Assembly: GCA_025210745.1 (NCBI GenBank)
Contig: JAOARC010000047.1
Coordinates: 1 to 64,000 of the forward strand
Length of the DNA: 64,000 nt
Direction: 5' to 3'
DNA from: Bacteriovoracaceae bacterium
Lineage (GTDB): Bacteria; Bdellovibrionota; Bacteriovoracia; Bacteriovoracales; Bacteriovoracaceae
Below are positions 35,921 to 46,804 of this stretch, piece after piece. Made by a program: the position numbers and the translations under genes. The stretch's first letter is position 1. The number at the start of each line of letters is the position of its first letter. The notes under the pieces are model-generated. The model saw only the letters and a list, made by a program, of their open reading frames with translations. It was not told where the DNA came from and did not search any database.

Positions 35921-38200
35921 TTAGAAAAATGCCAATTGTTTTCCAGAAAAAAGGTCATCATAGCTCGTTCCAATAGACATTAAAACTTGATCAGCAATAG
36001 GCTTTATTTGTTTTTCAATATAATGTTCATAATCAAAACCTTTAGGATCATTTTCAATTGGTATTGGTCCATTTGTCGTCATACAGTAGGAAACTTCCTT
36101 TAACCTGTATGGACCTGTGTGATTAATTAACTTTGCAGCTCTTACATGAACTGGAATATTTTTAGTATATTCTTCAATTCTTTTAGTTAATCGTTTTTTA
36201 TAAACAAGCTTATCATCATAAAAACCAGCTTTAAGCTCCCCAACATAGTTTTTTATAAATTCTTCTAGAGGTTTATCTTGAAAGTAATTTACAAATATGG
36301 CCTTTTGAAAATCTTTTGCTAGTTTTGTCCAATCACTTCTAACCGATTCCATTCCCTTAAAATGCACATCCTGTCCATCCCAAGCCGCATACTTTTTCTT
36401 TGCCCCACTAGCTCCATCTCTTGTTGCTCCAAAAAATAGTTTGGGATAAGATTTTTCAAACTCTAATTCTAAAAAGGACTCAACTTTATATTTATCCATT
36501 AAAAGCTTATTTAAGTATGTATTTGTCTGCTTAACAAGATCCTGTGGTTTTCTACTCATATCTAATCTAATAAATATTGAGTCCGTATCTCCATAAAGGA
36601 CTTCAAGGCCTAAAGATTCAAAATATGCAATGGTCGTTTTAATAATCCACTGACCAATTTGCGTTATAGCACTAGGCAAAGTGGCATGATAAAATCGTGA
36701 TCTTGTAGAGCCCATTACTCCATAAAAACTATTCATCAAGATTTTTATGGCCATAGATAAAGATTCATTTTGTTCTTTTTTAGCGACAGCTCTTTTATCT
36801 AAAAGTTCTTTAATAATATCTGGTAAGATATGATTTGTACTAGAAAATGCCTGATCAAATGGATTTAAAATTGGATTAATATTAGATTCAACTAAAGATA
36901 GTGGATCGATCTTAAATGTTCTAATAATTGATGGGTATAAACTTTTAAAATCAAAAATTCCCACATTATTAAAAACACCAACCTTTGGCTCTAAAACATA
37001 TCCTCCAGTACTCATAGCGTCCCTATCAAATTCAGAACTATTAGGAGCTACATATCCTTTTCGGTGAAGCTTTGGAAGATAATGAAAATCAAATTCAGCG
37101 GTTGAAATACCTAATTTATCAAATAAAAGCCCACTATTTCTGGTTCTTTCAATATGAAAATCAATAACATTAATCTTATTATATATATCTCGAACTAAAG
37201 TACAGTCCAATAAGTTATATTTTGCCAAAGAGACTTTATCTTCTCTAAACCTTCTTTCGATCTCAGAAACCTTACCACCATCAGATGCTATATCCTTTGA
37301 AGCTCCTAAGATACTTGTGGCAACTGTTTCTAATTTAAAGTTTTCAAAACTTAAGAACATGGACTTTAAAGCTTTAGGTCCATCAATGACAACTCTTCCT
37401 GGAATATCTACATAAAAAGCATTTGCACTTTCTCTAGTGTTCATCTTTGCATTAGCACGAGATAAATTAAACTCAATACCAAGTTTATAAGATCTTTCTA
37501 TTAAAAAACGAAGATCAAACCCAACGACATGCCATCCGATAATGACATCTGGATCCATTTGATGAAAGTCCATAAGAAACTTTTCAATCATTTCTTTTTC
37601 ACTTAAAAAGTACTCAATATAACCTTGGTTATCTGAAGGTATATTAGTTCTCATATAGACTTTATCTTTTGATTTTGCCCCGTAATAGCAAGCACCTATT
37701 GAGTAAACGCTTCCATCAACACCAGTCTCTATATCAAAGCTTAAAATATTAAATTGAAAACTAGCTTTTGGAGCTGCTTTTATATTTGGATTTATATATG
37801 TCTTAATTTGATTTTTTATTTCAAACTCACCTTGAATTAAAACATCACCAAAAATAAATCTTTCCATTAAGAATCTATCATTTGGCCAGATATCATTTTC
37901 ATAGGATCTTATCCCTTTATCCGATAAAGATTCTTTTAACTTTAAAAACTTATCTTGTTCATTACAGTATAACGCTTTAACAAGTTGTCCATTAAACGTC
38001 TTTAGATTCGTTGGCTTTTCTTTATCAAAGAGTGAGGAATTAAGATTTTCATCTTTTGATACAAATAAAGTAAAGGCTTCATTAGTAAAAATAAGTCTTA
38101 CACACTCAAGCCCACACTTTACAAAGAGCTCTACAGCACCTTTTCCTTTATAGGAAGTCCACCTATTTGTTAAAATAAAACCATTTATAATTTGTGACAT
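35921..38200 (-). CDS. polB: DNA polymerase II (family B)
   Basis: 759 residues from the ATG at 38200, where MSQIINGFILTNRW matches the N-terminus of Pol II; the frame extends to 38239 without family similarity. It has an exonuclease domain (LSFDIETG; WHVVGFDLRFL) and polymerase motifs A (FDFKSLYPSII), B (ILMNSFYGVMGS) and C (YGDTDSIFI). Its length is close to E. coli PolB (783). It takes part in replication restart and lesion bypass. It is convergent with the deamidase-like gene across the terminator. I found no SOS box upstream. Confidence 0.95.
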   Translation of the reverse strand: MSQIINGFILTNRWTSYKGKGAVELFVKCGLECVRLIFTNEAFTLFVSKDENLNSSLFDKEKPTNLKTFNGQLVKALYCNEQDKFLKLKESLSDKGIRSYENDIWPNDRFLMERFIFGDVLIQGEFEIKNQIKTYINPNIKAAPKASFQFNILSFDIETGVDGSVYSIGACYYGAKSKDKVYMRTNIPSDNQGYIEYFLSEKEMIEKFLMDFHQMDPDVIIGWHVVGFDLRFLIERSYKLGIEFNLSRANAKMNTRESANAFYVDIPGRVVIDGPKALKSMFLSFENFKLETVATSILGASKDIASDGGKVSEIERRFREDKVSLAKYNLLDCTLVRDIYNKINVIDFHIERTRNSGLLFDKLGISTAEFDFHYLPKLHRKGYVAPNSSEFDRDAMSTGGYVLEPKVGVFNNVGIFDFKSLYPSIIRTFKIDPLSLVESNINPILNPFDQAFSSTNHILPDIIKELLDKRAVAKKEQNESLSMAIKILMNSFYGVMGSTRSRFYHATLPSAITQIGQWIIKTTIAYFESLGLEVLYGDTDSIFIRLDMSRKPQDLVKQTNTYLNKLLMDKYKVESFLELEFEKSYPKLFFGATRDGASGAKKKYAAWDGQDVHFKGMESVRSDWTKLAKDFQKAIFVNYFQDKPLEEFIKNYVGELKAGFYDDKLVYKKRLTKRIEEYTKNIPVHVRAAKLINHTGPYRLKEVSYCMTTNGPIPIENDPKGFDYEHYIEKQIKPIADQVLMSIGTSYDDLFSGKQLAFF

Positions 38201-38336
38201 ACCTAAACATAATGACTTTAAAACGATATGTAAATTCAATTACTTAGCTAAATAAACTCTATGAATAATTTTCAAATTTATTTCTCAACAAACCAAGCCA
38301 TGATATCAAACACTTATCAAATTATTAGGAGATATT

Positions 38337-38705
38337 ATGAAGGTTTTAGCTTTTTCACTACTTATGATGACTAGTATTTTTGCTAATGAAAATGGTGTAT
38401 GTAGTAAGCTTTTAAAAAATGTTGGATTCTATATGTCAACAGCCCAAAACTATGAAATCAATGCTACAAACCTTTTTTATGATCATGAAAAAGCAATTAT
38501 TAATAAAGATACAAATACTGTTAAGAAGCTTGCAAAACAAATTAAAAACAACCTTAATAATGCTAAAACAGCTTATAAAGATGCAAGTAAAACATTACAA
38601 AACGGTAGAAGATATTGTAAAAGAAGAGATAATAAAAAAGCTAAGCTACAAGAAGAAATTTCATCAGGATTAGCTTCTTTAGAATTAAAATATAATTTTA
38701 TTTAA
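38337..38705 (+). CDS. Small exported helical protein, unknown
   Basis: 122 residues. Signal peptide MKVLAFSLLMMTSIFA is followed by a mature, lysine-rich, predominantly helical protein with two Cys (about residues 22 and 93) that could pair. An AGGAG ribosome site precedes the ATG. I do not recognise the family. It ends 8 bases inside the convergent trmB gene, whose coding sequence holds its likely terminator. Confidence 0.7.
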   Translation: MKVLAFSLLMMTSIFANENGVCSKLLKNVGFYMSTAQNYEINATNLFYDHEKAIINKDTNTVKKLAKQIKNNLNNAKTAYKDASKTLQNGRRYCKRRDNKKAKLQEEISSGLASLELKYNFI

Positions 38706-39345
38706 TCTCAAGTTCATAAATTTTTTGTCCACTTTGGTGGTATTTTTTTTCAAAGGGAGTTAGATACTCCCTTTTTATTTGTACTTCTTTTACATCACTA
38801 TTTTTTTGTTTAAGAAACAGATAAGCAGCACTAAATTCTTCTAAATATAGTTTCCAATTAGATCTAAGAACAATATGCTCACTAAGTTCACAAATAAATG
38901 GCATAACAGGGTTAAAGTGAAATCTTCTTTTATAATGAATGCTCTTTGGCCATGGATTTGGATATAAGATATATGTCACAACAATCTGATCAGATAAATC
39001 CATAAGCTTAGGGATAAGATCTAATAATTCTGCTCTTACAAGCAAAATATCATCTACCGTCTCATAGTCGTTATTTTTATTAAGCCTTTTAATGGATTTA
39101 TCAATCCCTACAATTTTATAATTTGGATAAACCTTTTTTAGCTCAAAAGAGCTTTGACCAACACCACAGCCAAGGTCTAATATAAACTTATCCGTCCCAA
39201 CAAATTTTTTAATCTGTTTAAATGTATCTAACGAATAAGAACTAATGGGCCTTTGATAATTATTTAGATCATAGCGAGATAAAACCTTTTGAAGATTCTC
39301 GTGAATACCTTTTTGATTTGTAGTAACAATTTTAGAGTTGTTCAT
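38698..39345 (-). CDS. trmB: tRNA (guanine-N7-)-methyltransferase
   Basis: 215 residues. SAM-binding FILDLGCGVGQSSFEL, GIDKS after strand 2, and the TrmB signature YPNPWPKSIHYKRRF (family PDPWPKKRHHKRR). It makes 7-methylguanosine at position 46 of tRNAs. Its length fits the family. It is a single gene, convergent with the small exported protein gene (8-base overlap). An inverted repeat inside its 3' coding part may act as a plus-strand terminator. Confidence 0.9.
   Translation of the reverse strand: MNNSKIVTTNQKGIHENLQKVLSRYDLNNYQRPISSYSLDTFKQIKKFVGTDKFILDLGCGVGQSSFELKKVYPNYKIVGIDKSIKRLNKNNDYETVDDILLVRAELLDLIPKLMDLSDQIVVTYILYPNPWPKSIHYKRRFHFNPVMPFICELSEHIVLRSNWKLYLEEFSAAYLFLKQKNSDVKEVQIKREYLTPFEKKYHQSGQKIYELEIK
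38752..38776 (+). terminator. Plus-strand terminator embedded in trmB
   Basis: AAAGGGAGT (38752-38760) and ACTCCCTTT (38766-38774) form a perfect 9-bp stem with a 5-base loop, followed by more T. It lies about 50 bases after the stop of the small exported protein gene and inside the trmB coding sequence. Confidence 0.7.
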
Positions 39346-39388
39346 AATAGTCTATAAATAAATCCCATTTTAAGGTATAATAATTAAC

Positions 39389-40606
39389 ATGAAGCCGGCT
39401 AATTTAAAACAGAAAATATCATTTTTAATGCTTATGGGAACTTCCTTGCATAGATATGGAGCAAGCTCTGATCGTGTTGAAAAAGCCCTTGTTTTAACAG
39501 CAAATATTCTTGGTATTAGTGGAGATTTCTTTTCAACTCCAACAGGTATCTTTGCCTGCTTTAAGGTAAATAATCAAATTGAAGAGACAAGACTTAAAAG
39601 ACTAGATGTTGGAAAAGTAAACTTATCTAAGCTTTTACTTGTAGATCAAGTTGTTGATGATGTTTTAGATCAAAAGATTGGTGTTCATAAAGGCTCGGCT
39701 AGAATTCAAAAAATTATAAACTACAATCCATTATACGGGTCACACTTAGTCAATATCTCATATGTTCTTATTGCTTTTTGTATTTCACTCTACTTAGGTG
39801 GAAATATTTATGATGCTTTAATTTCAGGTTTTTTTAGTTTTTTTGTGGGATTTTTTGCCAATACAGTTAAGCTTGAAAGAGTTAGTTCAATCTATGAGGC
39901 GATAGCATCTTTTGTTGTTACATTCTTATCCATCTATATATGTTCTAACTTTGATATGACTCTTCATCCACAAATTATTTCTCTATCAGCCATCATTACA
40001 TTAATACCAGGTCTGATGTTAACAATGGCAGTTGGTGAGCTTGCATCAAATAATCTCACTTCTGGTACTGCAAGACTACTTGGTTCTATAATGATTCTTT
40101 TAAAGATCACTTTTGGAGTTTATCTTGCTCATATATTTACAAGTAAACTTGGGCTAACTATTACAGAGCCCAGAACAAATGAACTTTCTATAATCCAATA
40201 TATATTTGCACTTTTACTAAGTGCTCTAGGATTTATGATTAACTTTCAAGCAAGAAAACAAGAATATCTTTGGATAGCTCTTGGCTGTATACTTACTTTC
40301 TTTTGCTCATTATACATGAATCACATATCAACAAATGCCATTGCCGCATTTACCTCTGGAAGCTTTATCGCCGCTTTTAGTAATATATTCTCAAGAGTTA
40401 CAAAAAAGCCTGCATTAACAATCTTACTTCCTAGTTTGATCCTATTAGTTCCAGGAAGTGTTGGTTTTAAAGGAATTGAGTTTATGTTCAATGAAAACCC
40501 AATTGAGGGAATTAACGAGCTATCTAAGATGATTATTGTTGCCGTTGCCCTGGTTTCAGGAACTTTCTTTGGAAGTATTTTAATTAATCCTAAAAGGACT
40601 CTTTAA
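39389..40606 (+). CDS. ThrE-type threonine/serine exporter
   Basis: 405 residues. The N-terminal cytoplasmic domain has the ThrE/DUF1212 signature (GTSLHRYGASSDRVEKAL, FFSTPTGIF). About ten hydrophobic helices follow, including the repeated ITLIPGLMLTMA and LLVPGSVGFKGI blocks that characterise the two ThrE halves. It is an inner membrane protein that probably exports small amino acids such as threonine or serine. It is divergent from trmB and convergent with the next gene (17-base overlap). Confidence 0.88.
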   Translation: MKPANLKQKISFLMLMGTSLHRYGASSDRVEKALVLTANILGISGDFFSTPTGIFACFKVNNQIEETRLKRLDVGKVNLSKLLLVDQVVDDVLDQKIGVHKGSARIQKIINYNPLYGSHLVNISYVLIAFCISLYLGGNIYDALISGFFSFFVGFFANTVKLERVSSIYEAIASFVVTFLSIYICSNFDMTLHPQIISLSAIITLIPGLMLTMAVGELASNNLTSGTARLLGSIMILLKITFGVYLAHIFTSKLGLTITEPRTNELSIIQYIFALLLSALGFMINFQARKQEYLWIALGCILTFFCSLYMNHISTNAIAAFTSGSFIAAFSNIFSRVTKKPALTILLPSLILLVPGSVGFKGIEFMFNENPIEGINELSKMIIVAVALVSGTFFGSILINPKRTL

Positions 40607-41399
40607 TCTGAAGCTTTAACCCTGCTCCATCTCGTATAGGAGTATTAACAATAGTAATGGTTTTACCATCTTTTACATACTCATTAAGCATAGATATTTT
40701 AGAATCATCCTCACTACTTATTTCATAGTCAAAATCTAAAAGAGTTGTATTTTCTTCTAAAATAGAGTTTAGATAATTATCATCATAGACTGACTCATAG
40801 ATAAAACTATTGCTATGAGTATGAACAGGGTTTTTAGGGTTTAACACTTTTAGCGGCGATAACTTGGTATGAATATATAAAGAACTATTATTCCACTGAG
40901 TGGCCCCAATAAGTTTTTCAATCTTTAAAGTCTTAATGCCAAAAAGCTTAGTTAACAATCCAAGACCTTTATAAGGTTTAGTGAACCTTGAATTTAAACT
41001 TGATAAGTTATGAGCAAACCAATGAGTTTTATTACCCATAGGAATAGCAATAAATATTGAAAAAGGAATAAAGCAAACATCTTCTTTTGTAAGACTAAAT
41101 AAGCTCAATACCTCATCACTTGCCCGAGCTGATTCAATACCAAATCCAAATATAGCCCCAGGCATGATGGCACAATCAAGAATAACCCATGGGTCCATCC
41201 CCATATCAGCTCCTCCAAAACATAAACCATCTAAAGTTCTTATTCTTTTAAAAAAGTTCTTATGTTCATGGTTAAAAGGGTCAAATATCTTAAGATCTGA
41301 AAGAACCTGAGTATTATAGTTTTTCAGATTATCACTATATGTGTAAATAAAAGGTTTTAGCTCATTAATAATTGGTAAATATTTTTGTGAAACGTTCAT
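40590..41399 (-). CDS. Hypothetical cytoplasmic protein
   Basis: 269 residues without signal peptide or membrane helix. It contains LCFGGADMGMDPWVILDCAIMPGAIFGFG near 58-87, a Gly-rich aromatic stretch that looks like a protein core rather than a known motif. No family is recognised. It is divergent from fadH (about 50 bases between the starts) and overlaps the ThrE gene end by 17 bases. Codon use matches its neighbours. The gene looks real; its function is unknown. Confidence 0.65.
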   Translation of the reverse strand: MNVSQKYLPIINELKPFIYTYSDNLKNYNTQVLSDLKIFDPFNHEHKNFFKRIRTLDGLCFGGADMGMDPWVILDCAIMPGAIFGFGIESARASDEVLSLFSLTKEDVCFIPFSIFIAIPMGNKTHWFAHNLSSLNSRFTKPYKGLGLLTKLFGIKTLKIEKLIGATQWNNSSLYIHTKLSPLKVLNPKNPVHTHSNSFIYESVYDDNYLNSILEENTTLLDFDYEISSEDDSKISMLNEYVKDGKTITIVNTPIRDGAGLKLQIKESF

Positions 41400-41436
41400 A
41401 ATTTCATTATAATTAATATGACTTACAATACAATAA

Positions 41437-43455
<2,019 letters not shown>

Positions 43456-43512
43456 ACGCGGAGTTCACTTTGCAACCTTTTGTGTTGTACTGAAACTAAC
43501 AAGGAGCCTAAT

Positions 43513-43734
43513 ATGAGTAGAGCTGTTAAAATATCAGAAGAATTAGTAAATGAAGCTGAAGTTTATTCAAAGTCTTTTAACAGCTCTATATCTTCTCAAA
43601 TTGAATTTTAGACAAAAATTGGAAAAATATCTGAGGTAAACCCAGATATGTCATTTAATGAAATAAAAGATATTTTAATTGCTAAAGAAGAAGTTAATGC
43701 TGGTCTAATTTCAGAGTATGAATTCTGTTCTTAA
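43513..43734 (+). pseudogene. ParD-like antitoxin, interrupted by TAG
   Basis: ATG at 43513, after AAGGAG. The frame reads MSRAVKISEELVNEAEVYSK and continues to QIEF, then meets TAG at 43609-43611. Beyond it the same frame gives TKIGKISEVNPDMSFNEIKD to a TAA at 43732. ParD-like antitoxins of this type have tryptophan after QIE[YF], so TAG is most simply a mutated TGG. The downstream toxin is also broken, so this module is dead rather than recoded. Confidence 0.8.
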
Positions 43735-43737
43735 GGT

Positions 43738-44027
43738 ATGGGATAAAAGAAAATAAAAGTTTTTCAAACCAATCTTTTTAGTAAAAAAATTAAAAAACTC
43801 AGCAAAAAGCAAAAGGTAGATCTTGATAAAGCTGTCAGAATAATCATTGATAATCCAACAATTGGCCAAGAAAAAAAGGTGATCTGATTGGAGTTTTTGT
43901 ATATAAATTCAAGTCCTCTACCCAACAATTATTATTAACATATGAATGGGATGAAGAATCAAGAACATTGTTGATGATTGTTGTTCATGAGAACTTCTAT
44001 CGAGATTTGAAGAAAGTTAACAAGTAA
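43738..44027 (+). pseudogene. RelE/ParE-family toxin, decayed
   Basis: The likely ATG at 43738 (3 bases after the antitoxin stop) is followed by TAA at codon 3, then KKIKVFQTNLFSKKIKKLSK and on to NPTIGQEKK. There the frame shifts by one base near 43880 and resumes as GDLIGVFVYKF...YEWDEESRTLLMIVVHENF, ending KKVNK. The blocks are typical of a RelE/ParE-type toxin paired with ParD-like antitoxins. At least two inactivating changes are visible. Confidence 0.8.
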
Positions 44028-44248
44028 TAGGTTTTATATTTAATATTTGTACTTATTTAAATATACTAAATTACTTGAAACCTCATCTTATTACAGATCA
44101 ATTTGACTCTTTAAAAAGTGTCGAAAAAATAGACACCCTATGTAGATATTTCTTTTGATAATGAATTTGATCACAAAGTCTGGGAGAATATGAGCATTAT
44201 AAATATTAAAAACATTAGGTTTTTGACCACTAAATTGGAGATTAAATT
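44028..44248. other. AT-rich spacer, possible gene remnant
   Basis: No complete gene. Short plus-strand frames look faintly coding: ITDQFDSLKSVEKIDTL at about 44090-44140, and in another frame DISFDNEFDHKVWENM at about 44148-44195. They could be debris of one more decayed gene beside the dead toxin-antitoxin pair. The last 20 bases hold the ribosome site (GGAG) of the next gene. Confidence 0.35.
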
Positions 44249-44644
44249 ATGAAAAAATTATTATTTGGATTATTAGCAATAGTAAGTATATCGACTTTCG
44301 CTTCAGATCTGAAACCAAGTGAAATTAAAATTGGTTCACTAGCAACTTACTATGATGGATGGCAGCTTGATCGTACTGTCGGTAAAATTGTAGCTGTTTA
44401 CAGTAATGGTAAGGTAAGAATCTCTCATGGTGGGCTATCAAGAGTGAAAAATATATCAAACATCGGGATTCAGATAGATTCAACATGTTTAGATGGTCTA
44501 TGTGTTGGAGATAAGGTTAGCTATTATCATGTAGGTCGTTTTGAAAATATCGATACTACTATTTCTGTTATCTTTGATAACAATACTGCACGCCTAGGAA
44601 ATAAAGATGTTAGAAAGCTGGAAAATCTTTCAACGGCTTATTAA
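44249..44644 (+). CDS. Small exported beta-rich protein, unknown
   Basis: 131 residues. Signal peptide MKKLLFGLLAIVSISTFA, then a mature domain with alternating short beta strands (IKIGSLATYYD; GKIVAVYSNGKVRISHGG; LCVGDKVSYYHVGRF; ISVIFDNNTARL) that looks like two SH3-like repeats. There are two Cys in STCLDGLCVGD. The family is not recognised. The signal peptide closely resembles those of the genes at 62016, 62515 and 62943. A strong terminator follows. Confidence 0.75.
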   Translation: MKKLLFGLLAIVSISTFASDLKPSEIKIGSLATYYDGWQLDRTVGKIVAVYSNGKVRISHGGLSRVKNISNIGIQIDSTCLDGLCVGDKVSYYHVGRFENIDTTISVIFDNNTARLGNKDVRKLENLSTAY

Positions 44645-44674
44645 AACCACTAGATTAAAATACAAATAACACTC

Positions 44675-44704
44675 AAAAAGGCTCACAATTTGTGAGCCTT
44701 TTTT
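44675..44704 (+). terminator. Strong intrinsic terminator
   Basis: GGCTCACA (44680-44687) pairs with TGTGAGCC (44691-44698) around a 3-base loop, flanked by A5 upstream and T6 downstream. It terminates the small exported protein gene. Confidence 0.95.
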
Positions 44705-44782
44705 CATTCTTTAACATCCAAACCTGACCTGAATCTTGATATTCAATAATTGGCATTACTTAAACAAACTATCATAAAGCAT

Positions 44783-44816
44783 AAAAAAAAAGGAGCACCA
44801 TAAATGCTCCTTTTTT
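44783..44816. terminator. Bidirectional terminator
   Basis: GGAGCA (44792-44797) and TGCTCC (44805-44810) with A9 on one side and T6 on the other. It can stop the minus-strand lipoprotein transcript and any plus-strand read-through. Confidence 0.88.
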
Positions 44817-44841
44817 ATTATATAAAACAAATTATTCTATT

Positions 44842-45456
44842 TTATAAAAATTCTTTTTCAATCTCACCTTGAACTTTTTCAATTTTAGCTCTAAGTGCTT
44901 TGTTCATAGCTTTTGCTTTAATTTTCTTAAAAGCAATATTATAAGCTTTTTTCATATTATCATTTGAAATTTTAACTAATACGCTACAAGAATAACCAGC
45001 AAAGTTATCTTTTGCTCCTAGTTCTTTATCAAACTTTCTTTTTTCCCAGTACTTCTTATGAGTCCTAGCTCCAACCACATGAGATCTAACTTCTTTAGCT
45101 AAAGTTTCATCCATATACTCTTCAAGTTTGTCATCTTTATCTAAGATATCCCCAGCACTTGTTGTTGATAATGAATGCTTAATAAACTGACTAAGCTCAC
45201 TAGCAACTTCAGAGTTTGCTCTTAACTTTGCAATCTCACAAGCTGTAACCTTAGAGTTTTTTGGCTCTGTAGTAAAAGAATAATACTTAAACTTTTCATA
45301 ATCATCTTCTTCTTCATCTTTTGCCCACTCATCTGCATCTTGAATCCATTCAGGGATATCATCATGACTAGCATCAACGATTTCATAATCTTTTTTATAC
45401 TTTGATGAACAAGCACCTAAAACAAATACTAAAATTAATAAACTAAGCTTTTTCAT
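44842..45456 (-). CDS. LPP20-like lipoprotein
   Basis: 204 residues from the ATG at 45456, which follows GAGGTG by 6 bases. Lipobox VLGAC-S. The mature part begins with an acidic stretch and IPEWI, then a helical region with TACEIAKLRANSEVASELSQF, like LPP20-family lipoproteins, in which a P.W motif precedes an AR.A.A.L helix. It is probably an envelope lipoprotein. A bidirectional terminator lies just downstream. Confidence 0.72.
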   Translation of the reverse strand: MKKLSLLILVFVLGACSSKYKKDYEIVDASHDDIPEWIQDADEWAKDEEEDDYEKFKYYSFTTEPKNSKVTACEIAKLRANSEVASELSQFIKHSLSTTSAGDILDKDDKLEEYMDETLAKEVRSHVVGARTHKKYWEKRKFDKELGAKDNFAGYSCSVLVKISNDNMKKAYNIAFKKIKAKAMNKALRAKIEKVQGEIEKEFL

Positions 45457-45532
45457 AATTAACACCTCGCTTTTAGTTTGGTCCTTAAATTCTAGTTTAT
45501 TTAAGTATAAACTCTAGACCAACCGTGTCACC

Positions 45533-46303
45533 CTAACGATCAAATAAGCTAATATCTTCGAATATAAATTTGTTTCCACGCACCTTTGAAGCTCTATACA
45601 AAGAAACACCATTATCTGACTCAAGTAGTCTTCCTACTTGATATCCGATGTATTTTGGAGTCTTTACATTAAGCTGATAGTTATTGGTTACTTCAAAATC
45701 CACGCCAATACCAAGATCAATAATATCTGCAATTCCACCTAGGGATAAATCAATTTCACCACCAACTTTATCGTAGAAAACAAATTTCATCTTACCAACC
45801 TTTAGGGCCTGAGCAACAAAACCAAACTCGTTTAAAAATGATTTACACTCACTGTCCATATGATTATAAAACCTAGCAAGCATAACAAGATCAAAGTATT
45901 CAATAGATACATCTTCAAATGAAATAGCAAAAGAGCTCACCTTATCAAAGCCTACTCCAGCTTTGATTGATAATGTACCATTGGTTAGAACTGATAACAT
46001 ATCAAACTTAACTTCTCCTCCAACTTCTATTGTTTTAGCAATAGATGGAAGATCAACACTTGTAGATTGCTTAAGACCTTCGAATCCATCATCATTAAAA
46101 CACGTATCAGATGCAGTAATATAAGAAAGTCTTTTTGGCGTTCCACCAATCATAGTTCCAATGCTTGCATCCTCAATTGGATTGGCAAACATAATATGAC
46201 CACTTTTTTTGATTTCTTTTTTCATGATCTTTACGGGATTTCCGCAAGACACAAGTACGCTTAATAAAACGCTTAGTTTTAATACACTCTTTAAATGAAA
46301 CAT
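45533..46303 (-). CDS. Putative lipoprotein, unknown
   Basis: 256 residues. Signal peptide with a lipobox-like SVLVSC-G (Cys at about residue 20). The mature protein is rich in beta strands with many short Gly/Val/Asp stretches (GGEVKFDMLSVLTNGTLSIK; GGEIDLSLGGIADIIDLGIG) and three Cys. No family is recognised. It is the upstream neighbour of the LPP20-like gene (76-base gap) on the same strand and may be cotranscribed with it. Confidence 0.7.
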   Translation of the reverse strand: MFHLKSVLKLSVLLSVLVSCGNPVKIMKKEIKKSGHIMFANPIEDASIGTMIGGTPKRLSYITASDTCFNDDGFEGLKQSTSVDLPSIAKTIEVGGEVKFDMLSVLTNGTLSIKAGVGFDKVSSFAISFEDVSIEYFDLVMLARFYNHMDSECKSFLNEFGFVAQALKVGKMKFVFYDKVGGEIDLSLGGIADIIDLGIGVDFEVTNNYQLNVKTPKYIGYQVGRLLESDNGVSLYRASKVRGNKFIFEDISLFDR

Positions 46304-46467
46304 AAATTTACTCTTAAAGAATAATCAGTCTAATTTACTAAGATTTAATATGAGCTAACGTACAACATTAGAAACTGATTAATTTGTATGGAATCTGTAT
46401 CGGCAAATATTACCACATTTTGTAAACCTGTTGGTAAGGTTTTGGGCAAAAAATGGGATTTTGAAAT

Positions 46468-46493
46468 AAAAACGGGTACTTAAAAAGTACCCG
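46468..46493 (-). terminator. Intrinsic terminator after small acidic-tail gene
   Basis: On the minus strand, CGGGTACTT and AAGTACCCG (46493-46485 and 46481-46473) form a perfect 9-bp stem with a 3-base loop, followed by T5. It lies 13 bases after the stop of the gene at 46506. Confidence 0.93.
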
Positions 46494-46505
46494 ACAATTG
46501 TGTTT

Positions 46506-46742
46506 TTACTCTGCAGAAGAATCGATTGTAGCCTCTTCAGCAGCTGCTTCAGCAGTTTCTTCTGCCGGTGCTTCCTCTACTGGAGCCTCTTGCTTAACAG
46601 AGATTTTAATTAATCCTGCATCAGCTAGAATCTTAGTTTTTTCATCACCGTTGATCCATTTTTTGTTCTTACCTTGAACTCCAAATCTTCCACTTCTTTT
46701 TTTGATGATTGTGATATCACCTTCAGTTTTAACGATTTCCAT
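46506..46742 (-). CDS. Small protein with acidic Ala/Glu tail
   Basis: 78 residues. Residues 1-48 form a small basic domain (IIKKRSGRFGVQGKNKKWING, then a short helix), followed by a low-complexity tail rich in EAPAEE repeats. There is no signal peptide. A GGAG ribosome site precedes it and a strong terminator follows, so it is a separate well-expressed-looking unit. The family is not recognised. The basic head suggests nucleic acid or ribosome binding (inference). Confidence 0.65.
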   Translation of the reverse strand: MEIVKTEGDITIIKKRSGRFGVQGKNKKWINGDEKTKILADAGLIKISVKQEAPVEEAPAEETAEAAAEEATIDSSAE

Positions 46743-46804
46743 CTTTAACTCCTTACTCTAATTTATTTCCGGAAAAAACATATTTATGCCAAATAAAGTA
46801 TTAA

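Noticed and set aside
43609-43611. In-frame TAG in the antitoxin as recoding (for example pyrrolysine)
   Set aside because: The partner toxin has an additional nonsense codon and a frameshift, so decay is the simpler explanation.
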